From contig JANOGW010000096.1 of the NCBI GenBank assembly GCA_031406155.1, forward strand, positions 30,729-94,728: a stretch of DNA of 64,000 nucleotides, in the 5' to 3' direction. How positions within the stretch are numbered: the stretch's first letter is position 1; the number at the start of each line of letters is the position of its first letter. A model generated the notes under the pieces. The model ran no database searches, was not told where the DNA came from, and was given only the letters and a program-made list of their open reading frames with translations. This stretch comes from JACMNW01 sp031406155. Its GTDB lineage: Bacteria; Pseudomonadota; Alphaproteobacteria; Rhodobacterales; Rhodobacteraceae. This document shows, piece by piece, positions 1-8,495 of this stretch. Made by a program: the position numbers and the translations under genes.

Positions 1-755
1 ATGGGGTCGCCAGCGATCACGTCCGCGAAATGTAGTTTCGCTGCAGCTGAATTGCCCTGCAACAAAGAAATTTCGCCCATCAAACTGATTGCCCATCTTC
101 GCAATGTGGGCTCAAGTAGGGTCGGATTGCTGACGATCCCTTCCAGTCTTAGGTAAACAGCTGAAGCATGTTTGGTTAGCAGAAGCGCAGTTGATTGGCA
201 TAAAAACCCCAGTTCGACGCGCGATAAGTTTGCGATACGCTGACAGTCTGCAGTCGCCAAATCAAATTTTCCGAGCACGATCTGAACTGTTGCGCGAGTC
301 AACAAGGCATTTGCGTTTTGCGGCTCCAACCTTATTGCTTGGTCGAGGAGAGACAGAGCACCTACAAAATCATGCTGGTACTGACGCGCCGTTGCTATGA
401 GGAGGAGTGTTTCTGCATCAGGTTTGACCAAAAAAGAGATGAGCACACCAGCCGCCGCACCCACGAGCCGCGAGTCGCCAGTCATGCGACCCTCGGAGAT
501 CAGGGCGGTCGCTGCCGCCTTTGCTGCCTTTATGTCTGCCGGGCGGGCACGAGCTTCACGCAAAATTTCTTGTAACGCGGGCGAATATCCCGCGCCGGGG
601 ATCTGCAGTCTTGCCACAACGGTATCATTCTTTAGGACTGTACCGGACCCTGTCCCAGGTGCTGGTATCAGCAACACAGTTCCAACCACAATCAAAACTG
701 CCGCGGACATGACGATCACAAATATGCCTGCATTTACGTACGTGTAGCGAGGCAT
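1..755 (-). CDS. TPR-containing membrane-anchored protein (3' end beyond window)
   Basis: Reading leftward from an ATG at 755, an open frame runs off the window edge, giving about 251 codons. AAAGGA at 761-766 lies 5 nt before the ATG. Residues about 8-30 are a hydrophobic anchor, followed by a Thr/Gly-rich linker. Further on come helical repeats of TPR type, including segments reading ALSLLDQAIRLEPQNANALL and LGKFDLATADCQRIANLS. The protein is therefore probably anchored in the inner membrane with a periplasmic TPR scaffold. It lies on the same strand as gspD, 219 bases downstream of it. TPR proteins of this sort are often found beside DUF4331 genes, and one lies at 13368-15008 here, but that link is inference. 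The exact family is unknown. Confidence 0.75.
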   Translation of the reverse strand, partial: MPRYTYVNAGIFVIVMSAAVLIVVGTVLLIPAPGTGSGTVLKNDTVVARLQIPGAGYSPALQEILREARARPADIKAAKAAATALISEGRMTGDSRLVGAAAGVLISFLVKPDAETLLLIATARQYQHDFVGALSLLDQAIRLEPQNANALLTRATVQIVLGKFDLATADCQRIANLSRVELGFLCQSTALLLTKHASAVYLRLEGIVSNPTLLEPTLRRWAISLMGEISLLQGNSAAAKLHFADVIAGDP

Positions 756-858
756 TTTTATCCTTTCAGGCAGACAATAATCTTCAGAGATTCAAGAGTA
801 ATGCTAAGTCGGGGTACTTATCATCACTCCGATCAGATAACTTTAATTGCGTGCCACG

Positions 859-875
859 TTCGAAAGAGTTTCGAA
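859..875. promoter_or_regulatory. Inverted repeat, candidate operator in the gap between gspD and the TPR gene
   Basis: Two perfect 7-base arms, TTCGAAA and TTTCGAA, are separated by GAG. They sit in the AT-rich 219-base gap (756-974), about 104 bases upstream of the TPR gene start. The core also reads GTTC-N7-TTTC, one base away from the alphaproteobacterial LexA half-site pair GTTC-N7-GTTC. No clear promoter was identified. Its function is unknown. Confidence 0.3.
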
Positions 876-974
876 TAGCCCATCTTATTTTGCACATTCT
901 GACTATATAAATGGTTCACCATCTGAAACACAGCTCATATCCCCTAGTTATTGCAAGGAAGAAGGGCACCTTTT

Positions 975-2957
975 TTAATATAGTCCGTCAATTTCTACGG
1001 GGAGGCGACGCACTTGCTTTGGCTCCACTAGCAAGCTGCCTTTGTCTGCCGGGTTCGCTTCGATCGCTTTAAGGCGTTGAAAACGGTTGTTGGACACCGA
1101 AGCTACATCAGCACGGGTTCGCAGGATGGTGGGGCGCAGGAAAACGAACAAGGTTTGTTTGCGGGCAGAGTTCTGTTTTGATCGAAACAGGCCACCTACG
1201 ATGGGCAGCTTGCCAAGACCAGGCACTTCCGACCGCGTAGATTGTCGGTCATTGGTGATCAGGCCACCCAGAACAATGGTGCCGCCATTGTCTGCCAGTA
1301 CGGTGGTTTTGATACTGCGCCGGTTGGTCACGATATCCGCAGCTCCCGCGACAGCAGTGTTGACTAAAGATGATACCTCCTGACTGATTTCCAGCTGGAT
1401 GACATCGCCCTGATTCACACGTGGCACTACCCGCATCGTAATGCCGACATCGCGCCGCTCGATCGTATTTTGCGTGCTGCCATTCCCGGTGAAAGTCCCG
1501 GTGCGGAACGGTACATTCTGACCGACAACAATTTCGGCCGCCTGATTATCCAGCGTGGTTATGCTCGGCGTTGACAACAAATTTGCTTTGGTTGACTGGC
1601 CAAGAGCCTGCAATAAAAGGCCAAAATCATCTTGCCGTGACAACCCGATCGACAGTCCCGAGGCAGCGACCCCCAAGGCAGCGGGGGATCCAAGCAGCGT
1701 CAAGATATTGTCCAAAGTGGGCCCGGATGGCGAAAATGACGTCGCAGCAAAGCCACCCGGAGGTGCCGCTGTGCCAAAGCCAAGCTGAATTCCAAGTTGC
1801 TCCGAAATATCGCCCGACACTTCAACGATCGCGGCCTCGATCAACACCTGCGGGCGACGTTGATCCAGCTCAGCGATCAAAGCTGCAAGATCGGCCTGCA
1901 CCTCTTGGCGGGCACGCACGACAACTGCATTGGTCTCGATCGACGGCTGAATGGTAATGTCTTCCACCGCCAGTGACGCCACTGGCGGTGCCACAAGACG
2001 CACCTCGGGGGAGCCTTCACCCTCGGCAGTTGCGACCACGTCAGAAGGCAAAGCCTCGGCCACCGGATTGCTGACAGTACTTCCAGACCCGATCAGCCCA
2101 CGCAGTACCTCAGCCATAGAGTTGGCATCTGCATAGCGCAGTTTATAAACGCGCGTGACGGGCACCGTTGAAGGAACCGACTGCCCACGCACATCAAGGT
2201 CTGTCACGATGCGCTGCACCATTTCATACGTTTCACGGTTCGATTTCAGCAACAGAAGATTAGCGCGCGGATCGACCGTGACCTTTGCCACCGCCCCTTC
2301 GGCGGCGCTGCTGTTCAAAACGCTTTCGACTGCCGCCCCAACGGCCAGTGCATCAGCATTCTGAATCTGGATCGTGAATACCTCTTGCCCGGTGTCGGCA
2401 TCCAAGGCGCGGGCGATCCCCTCAATCCTGCGCACGTTTTCGGCGGTGTCGGTAATTACAAGTGTATTGGTATCAACGACCGCCTCTATATAGCCAAAAC
2501 TTGCGACCAGCGGGCGAAGTGCGCCTACAGCAGTTGTGGCCGGGAAGTTCTTTAACTGGACCAATCGCGTAATAACATCAAGCCTGCCGACAACTGCATT
2601 GCTTTCCAGAACGCCGCCGCCTTCACGGATGGCCGTTTGAGGGACAATGCGCCACAGGTTGCCGGAGGGCAGCGCCGCAAAACCCTGCACTGAGAGGACG
2701 GATTGATAAAGTTCCCAAACACCGTCGGTATCGAGTGGTTCAGTGGAAATGACAGTAACGATACCCGATACATTGGGATCAAGTACCAGAGTACGTCCGG
2801 TAATCTCTGACACTTGCTCGGAAAGAATGCGAATATCCGCATCGCGCAAATTGATCACAAATGTTGCAGGCGGATTTGTTTCCTGGGCGCGAACCATGGT
2901 TGTGAAATTCACAAACAGTGCAAAGGAAGCAAACAAGATGAAACTTGATAAGGCCAC
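975..2957 (-). CDS. gspD: Type II secretion system secretin GspD
   Basis: Outer-membrane secretin, the exit channel of the T2SS. The 660-residue protein has a signal peptide (about 1-24, ending VRA before QE). An N0 domain follows (about 30-100), then N1-N3 ring domains (about 128-370) and a C-terminal secretin beta-barrel (about 370-612) with the conserved VPGLGKLPIVGGLF gate motif at 578-591. The start is a GTG at 2955-2957, supported by GGAG 5 nt upstream. It begins 12 bases after the gspC stop, so C and D are probably co-transcribed. No pilotin-binding S-domain is obvious beyond about residue 615. Identification is secure from domain order and context. Confidence 0.95.
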   Translation of the reverse strand: MALSSFILFASFALFVNFTTMVRAQETNPPATFVINLRDADIRILSEQVSEITGRTLVLDPNVSGIVTVISTEPLDTDGVWELYQSVLSVQGFAALPSGNLWRIVPQTAIREGGGVLESNAVVGRLDVITRLVQLKNFPATTAVGALRPLVASFGYIEAVVDTNTLVITDTAENVRRIEGIARALDADTGQEVFTIQIQNADALAVGAAVESVLNSSAAEGAVAKVTVDPRANLLLLKSNRETYEMVQRIVTDLDVRGQSVPSTVPVTRVYKLRYADANSMAEVLRGLIGSGSTVSNPVAEALPSDVVATAEGEGSPEVRLVAPPVASLAVEDITIQPSIETNAVVVRARQEVQADLAALIAELDQRRPQVLIEAAIVEVSGDISEQLGIQLGFGTAAPPGGFAATSFSPSGPTLDNILTLLGSPAALGVAASGLSIGLSRQDDFGLLLQALGQSTKANLLSTPSITTLDNQAAEIVVGQNVPFRTGTFTGNGSTQNTIERRDVGITMRVVPRVNQGDVIQLEISQEVSSLVNTAVAGAADIVTNRRSIKTTVLADNGGTIVLGGLITNDRQSTRSEVPGLGKLPIVGGLFRSKQNSARKQTLFVFLRPTILRTRADVASVSNNRFQRLKAIEANPADKGSLLVEPKQVRRLPVEIDGLY

Positions 2958-2969
2958 GACAGCTCCTGA

Positions 2970-3812
2970 TTAACGCAGGGGAAAAGACATGACGATTGTC
3001 TCTCCGTCCCTAAGCAATTCCACTCGCGCTTTACCTGACGCTGCCACCTCATCGAAATAAACCTGATCGGCGACCAAGTTGCCCACTTTCTTGCCATTGA
3101 CCGATGTCACGACGTCACCGGCCCGAAAGCCCGCTTGCCGCACCCCCGGTGATGCGCTGTCGGTAATACGGTAGCCTTGGTCGGTTGCCTCAAGTCCCAG
3201 TCTGTTCATCACGCCAATTGCATCCAGCTGGATCGCTGATCGGTAACGCGCAATAACGGAGTCGGGATCGTTTGATCCCTCCGCAGTAGCCGTTGATTGG
3301 TTGGCCGACGGGATCAAGTTCCTCAAATCGGGGCCGTTGCCCGCAGTGGGGGCAACATCGGTACCAGGTTTTGTGAATGACAGGGTTTCCAGCTGGCCAC
3401 CGACATTCAGCACAACATGATCCGGTTCAATCGCTGATAAACTAGCTGCGGCGGTGATGATCTCTCCCACAAAATAACCGCGCGGTGGGCCGTCACCACC
3501 CGAAATGATAGCCCGCGAGCCAGCCGACGGATTGGCAATCGTCACGCCCAACAGAGTAAGTCCAAGGCTGGTTTCACCCGCAATTTCAAGGTCTTCCTGC
3601 GGAATTACCACCGAACCAAAAGGGGCAAGTGCAAGGATTTGCGCAAGGTCAAGCCGCGCAGCATCGCCGACTGTCATCGGACGCATTGGCGCGCGAACAG
3701 CACCATTCTCCCCTGACATGCGCCAAAAGACCTGACCGGCAGACACCCCAAGTGTTAGCGCGGTCAGCGCGGCAAAAGCCCAGATTGGAAATGTTGGGAT
3801 GCGGGCTATCAA
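2970..3812 (-). CDS. gspC: Type II secretion system protein GspC (HR and PDZ domains)
   Basis: Inner-membrane subunit that links the inner-membrane platform to the GspD secretin. The 280 residues comprise one transmembrane helix (about 9-29), a periplasmic homology region (about 55-140) and a C-terminal PDZ domain (about 185-270, with GFRAGDVVTSVNGKKV). PDZ-bearing GspC is thought to help recognise substrate. The best start is a TTG at 3810-3812 that overlaps the gspI stop as TTGA. The next in-frame ATG would remove the membrane anchor. The overlap implies translation coupled to gspI. Confidence 0.9.
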   Translation of the reverse strand: MIARIPTFPIWAFAALTALTLGVSAGQVFWRMSGENGAVRAPMRPMTVGDAARLDLAQILALAPFGSVVIPQEDLEIAGETSLGLTLLGVTIANPSAGSRAIISGGDGPPRGYFVGEIITAAASLSAIEPDHVVLNVGGQLETLSFTKPGTDVAPTAGNGPDLRNLIPSANQSTATAEGSNDPDSVIARYRSAIQLDAIGVMNRLGLEATDQGYRITDSASPGVRQAGFRAGDVVTSVNGKKVGNLVADQVYFDEVAASGKARVELLRDGETIVMSFPLR

Positions 3813-4192
3813 CTGCCGTCGCCTTTGCGACCGACGTCTATGTCCACGAACCCGGTCAGAAGGCCATAATCACGGCCATCGTCTTTTGCGCGCGCGACTA
3901 TATCCACCCGTTCAAGATCGGGGTCTGACGTTGCACCGCGAGTGGCTTCGAGTGTGAATGAGATGCCGTTCATTGGCAGAGGCGTCTCGGACGGGTTGAG
4001 GCCAAGCGTCATTTCGGCCAAATAGTTCTCTGTAGCCCATTGGGCTGAGGCGCGGGTTTCCAATGCGCCGATGCGGGCAATATGCGCCTCGGTCGCCCCA
4101 AGAAGTGACACTGCCGACATTGCAAGTATCGCAAGGGCCACCAGCGTTTCAATCAGAGTGAACCCAGCATCGGGGCTGCGAGCGCGGGTCAT
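3809..4192 (-). CDS. gspI: Minor pseudopilin GspI
   Basis: T2SS minor pseudopilin, part of the GspH-I-J-K tip complex that primes the pseudopilus. The mature N-terminus is marked by the type III signal AG|FTLIETLVALAIL, with cleavage after Gly10 and Glu at +5. The ATG at 4192 is preferred because it overlaps the gspH stop as ATGA. A longer reading from 4246 adds 18 residues with no pilin leader character. Length is 127 residues, normal for GspI. Confidence 0.9.
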   Translation of the reverse strand: MTRARSPDAGFTLIETLVALAILAMSAVSLLGATEAHIARIGALETRASAQWATENYLAEMTLGLNPSETPLPMNGISFTLEATRGATSDPDLERVDIVARAKDDGRDYGLLTGFVDIDVGRKGDGS

Positions 4193-4713
4193 GGCGTCCC
4201 CTTCGGCTGGGCGGTTGCAGAAAATCCGTCGAACGCAACAATCCAACGAGGGCTACTACTGCTTGCGGTCGAACCAAATTCGAATGCAATCGCCTGCCCT
4301 ATCCCGCTGGAGGCGATCAAGACCGGTTTAGTGGCAATTTCGCCCTGCAGGCTTAAAGCTACAGGCACACGCAGATCGTGTCGCCTCGACAGGCTGTTCG
4401 GGTTCGCCCGACCCCAATTCGCATCGGCGGCTGACCAAGCGACAAAACTATAACTGCCCGCATCCCATATCAGCGCAAGCGGTGTGCCGCTTAACATCGC
4501 CTCGTCAACACCAAGTGACAGATTGCGCGCCAGCCTAACTGCCTCTGCTTCGGCACGGGCGTCGCGCTCTACGGCATTCAGACCCAGCATGGTGGCCCCT
4601 GTTGCAACACCAATCACCGCCAGCACAACAAGGACTTCAATCAGGGTTATCCCGCCGACAGCGCTACGCTTGGGCGACAACAGGGATGCTGCTGGTCTCA
4701 TTGGAATATTCAT
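4189..4713 (-). CDS. gspH: Minor pseudopilin GspH
   Basis: Minor pseudopilin of 174 residues. The prepilin cleavage motif is GG|ITLIEVLVVLAVIG, with cleavage after Gly21, Glu at +5, and Ile instead of the usual Phe at +1. The C-terminal part is a beta-rich pseudopilin domain. The start codon overlaps the gspG stop (ATGA), and its own stop overlaps gspI, giving a tightly coupled G-H-I order typical of T2SS operons. Confidence 0.88.
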   Translation of the reverse strand: MNIPMRPAASLLSPKRSAVGGITLIEVLVVLAVIGVATGATMLGLNAVERDARAEAEAVRLARNLSLGVDEAMLSGTPLALIWDAGSYSFVAWSAADANWGRANPNSLSRRHDLRVPVALSLQGEIATKPVLIASSGIGQAIAFEFGSTASSSSPRWIVAFDGFSATAQPKGTP

Positions 4714-5249
4714 CCACTTGCCGCACTGTCCTGCGCGCCATGCCGGATATCGGCGTCTGCTCCTTCCCCGCCCGGCACCCCGTCGGCGCCATTTGAAACC
4801 AGCTCATAAAGGCTGTTCTCGGCAGGTGACCGGTAAATATAGGCGTTTCCCCAAGGGTCGACAGGTGGCGTGGGCAAATAGCCACCCTCAACCCAGTTTA
4901 CCGGCAAAGGTTGGGAAGTGGGCCGCACAGTAAGTGCTGACAGCCCCTGTTCAGTTGTCGGATATGCGCGGTTATCGAGGCGATACATTTCCAGACTTGC
5001 AGCAACCGACCGAAGGTCAGCCCCTGCCACAGCCACCCGCGCCTCATCTGGACGCCCGATAACATTGGGAACCACAAGGGCAGCAACGATGCCGATAATG
5101 ACAAGCACCACCATCATCTCGATCAACGTAACGCCACTGTCACGCGACCTGCGGGGTTTTTTGGGCGGCTCCAAAGCCGCAGGTGCCGACGCGCGATCAA
5201 CTTGGCGGATTGCGTACAGTTTGTACCAAATTATGTTAAGCGCGGTCAT
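4710..5249 (-). CDS. gspG: Major pseudopilin GspG
   Basis: Major pseudopilin that forms the T2SS piston fibre. The protein has 179 residues with an unusually long leader (about 39 residues, rich in Pro, Lys and Arg) before SG|VTLIEMMVVLVIIG. Glu is present at +5 and Val replaces Phe at +1. The C-terminal SNGADGVPGGEGADADI segment matches the calcium-binding loop of GspG. It is the first gene of the leftward G-H-I-C-D block and diverges from gspL across a 114-base AT-rich gap. GGACAGG upstream of the ATG is a plausible ribosome site. Confidence 0.92.
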   Translation of the reverse strand: MTALNIIWYKLYAIRQVDRASAPAALEPPKKPRRSRDSGVTLIEMMVVLVIIGIVAALVVPNVIGRPDEARVAVAGADLRSVAASLEMYRLDNRAYPTTEQGLSALTVRPTSQPLPVNWVEGGYLPTPPVDPWGNAYIYRSPAENSLYELVSNGADGVPGGEGADADIRHGAQDSAASG

Positions 5250-5291
5250 TTGCCTGTCCGTCGTTATAGAACCATATGAATGTATACGTAC

Positions 5292-5310
5292 TGAAACTAA
5301 TTAGGTTTCA
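5292..5310. promoter_or_regulatory. Near-palindrome between divergent gspG and gspL
   Basis: TGAAAC and GTTTCA arms flank TAATTAG in the 114-base AT-rich spacer (5250-5363) that must carry the promoters of both T2SS blocks. The centre contains the palindrome TAATTA. The placement suits a transcription-factor site controlling both operons, but no regulator gene was found in the window that obviously matches. Confidence 0.35.
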
Positions 5311-5363
5311 CTCCGTATCATAAATATATTGAATGCCGGCGCCTACAGGGGGACTGCAGCCAG

Positions 5364-6533
5364 ATGAGCGATCACAAAGGCGTTTCCCTGGCTGTTCGTC
5401 CTGCACAGCGGCTTTTGGAGCATCCCTCGTCCTTGACGGAACCTGCACAACCTTCCCCTGCCGCTCGCGTTGAGTTATCGCAAACCATTGATATGAATAT
5501 AGAATTACTGCCTCCACAGGGTGTGACCTTTGTTCCGACTGAGATCGCACTTTTGCTGAATGTGACGCTGCCGAAAATGGCCGCATTGCAGCGCAGGTCA
5601 GCTGTGCAGTTCGCAATTGAGGACAAGATCGCACAGCCCCTGGATCAGGTTCATGTGGTACTCGGTCCCAAGGTCCAAGAGGATGGCACGTCCGCTGCCT
5701 GGTTGGTGGCGGTCGTCAGCAATGCGGTGATGGAGAAACATGTTGCCACCCAACCTGCAAATGCAGGGGCAATGCTGCTTGACGTTTTGGCGTTGCAAGT
5801 GCCAGCTGAAGGCGAATGGGCCGTACTGACCTTCAAGGACCGGGTGTTAGTGAGGCTGCCCGATTGGTCAGGTTTCGCGACAACGACCGCGATGCTGCCG
5901 ACCTTCTGGAAGGTGGCGGGATCTCCAAAAATACTGCTGCTTGGTGGCGTATTGCCTGACGAGATGCCGGTGGTCGCACAAGAAGCGATGGAAAAACTCA
6001 CTGATCCCAATCTTTTAAGATTTGATCTTCGATCTGGTCGTTTTGGGCGACCCGGCGCTGGATTGCCCAAAGGGGCACGCGCGATCGCAATCGTTTTGGC
6101 ATTGGCCATCACAGGGCACTTGTCGCTGCTGGCCTTGGATATCGTTGGTCTGCGGCGCATTGCAGCCACTCAGGAAAGTGCTTTGCGTCTGGCTTTGGAG
6201 TCTGCGGGCCATCCGATTGTTGGCGACATAAACAGCACTCTGACGGCGGCTTTGGCGGCGCAAAATCAGCCAATGTCGAGCGAATTTCTACCGCTTTTGG
6301 CGCTATCATTTGGGGCGATAAGCCCACAATCCGGGCAACTTGGCATCAGGGACCTGCGTTTTTCCGAAGCGCAAAATGCGCTTACACTGACGATTGAAGC
6401 GCCTGATCTTGCCGCTTTGCAAACGGCCGAGACCGCGTTCGCCGCTGCAGGTTTGCAGGTTAGTGCGGGTGCCGCCACAACCGCTGACGGGGCTGCCGAA
6501 GCACAATTGACGCTGCGCCGGACTGCGCCATGA
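5364..6533 (+). CDS. gspL: Type II secretion system protein GspL
   Basis: Inner-membrane platform protein that recruits the GspE ATPase. The first about 225 residues form the cytoplasmic actin-like domain. A single transmembrane helix follows at about 239-262, then a periplasmic ferredoxin-like domain (about 275-389). GGGGGA lies 11 nt before the ATG. It overlaps gspM by 4 bases, and the L-M-E-F order supports the call strongly although GspL sequences diverge widely. Confidence 0.85.
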   Translation: MSDHKGVSLAVRPAQRLLEHPSSLTEPAQPSPAARVELSQTIDMNIELLPPQGVTFVPTEIALLLNVTLPKMAALQRRSAVQFAIEDKIAQPLDQVHVVLGPKVQEDGTSAAWLVAVVSNAVMEKHVATQPANAGAMLLDVLALQVPAEGEWAVLTFKDRVLVRLPDWSGFATTTAMLPTFWKVAGSPKILLLGGVLPDEMPVVAQEAMEKLTDPNLLRFDLRSGRFGRPGAGLPKGARAIAIVLALAITGHLSLLALDIVGLRRIAATQESALRLALESAGHPIVGDINSTLTAALAAQNQPMSSEFLPLLALSFGAISPQSGQLGIRDLRFSEAQNALTLTIEAPDLAALQTAETAFAAAGLQVSAGAATTADGAAEAQLTLRRTAP

Positions 6534-7009
6534 TCGATGTTTGGCGCACCACGCTGCAAGATTGGATCAGTCAGCGCACTGAGCGCGAAAGGATGTTGCT
6601 TGGTGTGGGACTTATGTTTGCGGTGCTGTGGTTTGGGATCGCCGTTGTCTGGCAACCCCTTCGCCTGTACCGCGCGGAATTAGAAGCGACAATTGCCCGC
6701 CATGACAGTGGACTTGCAGTTCTGCAAAACCCTGCATTTGCAGTCGCTGATCCTCAGGCTCCTGCCGCCGATAGCCGGCCGGTACCCATCATACTAACCG
6801 ATACCGCTGCAGTTTTTCAGTTGGTCATTCGACGCTTGGAGGTGGAAGGCACCGGTGCGCGCGTGGTGCTGCAAGAGGCGACATTTGAGCAGGTTATTCT
6901 TTGGCTGGAGGCGCTGGAACGTGACCATGGTCTGCGTGTTCGCGATCTGGAAATGACCCGGCGGCCCGCCCCCGGTATCGTCAGTGTCAGCCTTGGATTG
7001 GAAAGGTAG
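6530..7009 (+). CDS. gspM: Type II secretion system protein GspM
   Basis: Small bitopic platform protein that partners GspL. The 159 residues have a short cytoplasmic N-terminus rich in charged residues (QRTERERM), a transmembrane helix at about 22-42 and a periplasmic domain of ferredoxin type. The start codon overlaps the gspL stop (ATGA). The call rests on size, topology and position between gspL and gspE, since primary sequence conservation in this family is low. Confidence 0.82.
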   Translation: MIDVWRTTLQDWISQRTERERMLLGVGLMFAVLWFGIAVVWQPLRLYRAELEATIARHDSGLAVLQNPAFAVADPQAPAADSRPVPIILTDTAAVFQLVIRRLEVEGTGARVVLQEATFEQVILWLEALERDHGLRVRDLEMTRRPAPGIVSVSLGLER

Positions 7010-7013
7010 ACTT

Positions 7014-8492
7014 TTGGCCGAAGTTACACCCACGCCCCGCCGCACAGGTCTGCCCTATGCCTTTGCCCGCCAACACGGCGTCATCTTGGAGTCGGGTGAT
7101 GAAGGTGCAAGCTGTGCCATGCGTGCCGACTGTGCGCTGCCAGCACTTATCGAGGTGCAGCGCATTGCGGGCTTGGGACTGCGATTGGAACCGCTGACTG
7201 ACGCATCGTTCGACGCTCGCTTGGCAAGTGCATACCGCGACAATGCCAGTGATGCGTCAGAGGCCGCCGGGGCGGATGGTGATCTGGCCAGTCTGGCCGA
7301 CCGCACCGCCGAGGTGGATGACCTGTTGGACCAGTCCGAAGATGCACCCGTTGTGCGGCTGATCAATGCTTTGCTGCTGGAGGCGATCAAGGAAAACGCG
7401 TCCGATATTCACATCGAGACGCAGGAACGCAAATTGCTGGTTCGGTTTCGCATTGATGGGGTCCTGCGGTCCATGGTGGAACCTAAGCGCGCTCTGGCCC
7501 CGCTGTTGGTTAGCCGGATCAAGGTGATGGCACGCCTCGACATTGCGGAAAAACGGCTTCCGCAAGATGGCCGCGTATCGCTGCGTGTGGGCGGGCACGA
7601 GGTTGACGTGCGCGTTTCTACCATCCCGTCGCAATATGGCGAGCGGGTGGTGATGCGTCTGCTTGACCGGGATGCCACGCGGTTTGGCTTGAACAGGCTG
7701 GGGATGTCGCCTCGTGACGCAGACGTATTTACCCGGCTGCTTGCACGACCGGACGGCATGCTGTTGGTCACGGGGCCGACAGGATCTGGCAAAACGACAT
7801 CACTTTATGCGGCGCTGGATCATCTGAATGACCGGACCCGCAATATCATGACGGTGGAAGACCCGATCGAATATTCGGTCGATGGTATAGGTCAGATACA
7901 AGTGAACCCGCGCACCGACTTGACATTCGCCCGTGGTTTGCGTGCAATCCTCCGGCAAGATCCTGATGTCATCATGGTCGGCGAAATCAGGGATCGCGAA
8001 ACAGCGCAAGTCGCCGTTGAATCTGCGATGACCGGGCATTTCGTGTTGTCTACTTTGCACACCAACACGGCGATTGGCGCCATTTCGCGGCTTGTTGACA
8101 TGGGGGTGGAACGGTTCTTGCTGGCCCCGATGTTGGTTGGCGTCGTGGCGCAGCGACTTGTGCGCCGCTTGTGCGCCGACTGTCGCGAGGCAGACACCGC
8201 AACCCAGACCGATGCCGCACTGATCAACGGGCTCGCGTTTGGCGATACAGTGTTTCGCGCCTGCGGGTGTGTGGCCTGTCATGGGCAAGGCTATCGTGGC
8301 CGGTCGGGCATCTACGAGGTTGTCGCCGTCACTCGAGAGATGGAGGCACTGATTTACGCCGGGGCATCCGAGGCCGACCTGACCGCTCAGGCACGGCGCG
8401 AGGGACCAGGTCTGATTGCCGATGGGTTGCGACAGATACGGGCGGGCGTGACGACGGTTGAAGATGTGGCCCGTGTGGCACAAGAGGAATAG
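7014..8492 (+). CDS. gspE: Type II secretion system ATPase GspE
   Basis: Cytoplasmic hexameric ATPase that powers pseudopilus assembly. It carries Walker A GPTGSGKT (about 254-261 from the TTG start), an Asp-box, Walker B IMVGEIRD (about 320-327), a His-box SAMTGHFVLSTLHT, and the GspE zinc motif CADC...CVAC (about 387-422). The start is uncertain. A TTG at 7014 follows GGAAAGG (7000-7006) at 7 nt spacing and begins 4 bases after the gspM stop. A GTG at 6984 has no ribosome site and would overlap gspM by 26 bases. Length is 492 residues from the TTG. Confidence 0.93.
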   Translation: MAEVTPTPRRTGLPYAFARQHGVILESGDEGASCAMRADCALPALIEVQRIAGLGLRLEPLTDASFDARLASAYRDNASDASEAAGADGDLASLADRTAEVDDLLDQSEDAPVVRLINALLLEAIKENASDIHIETQERKLLVRFRIDGVLRSMVEPKRALAPLLVSRIKVMARLDIAEKRLPQDGRVSLRVGGHEVDVRVSTIPSQYGERVVMRLLDRDATRFGLNRLGMSPRDADVFTRLLARPDGMLLVTGPTGSGKTTSLYAALDHLNDRTRNIMTVEDPIEYSVDGIGQIQVNPRTDLTFARGLRAILRQDPDVIMVGEIRDRETAQVAVESAMTGHFVLSTLHTNTAIGAISRLVDMGVERFLLAPMLVGVVAQRLVRRLCADCREADTATQTDAALINGLAFGDTVFRACGCVACHGQGYRGRSGIYEVVAVTREMEALIYAGASEADLTAQARREGPGLIADGLRQIRAGVTTVEDVARVAQEE

Positions 8493-8495
8493 CGC

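Noticed and set aside
2900..2914. TTGTGAA-A-TTCACAA palindrome near the gspD start
   Set aside because: It lies wholly within coding sequence for the signal peptide (FVNFTT). No independent reason to call it an operator.
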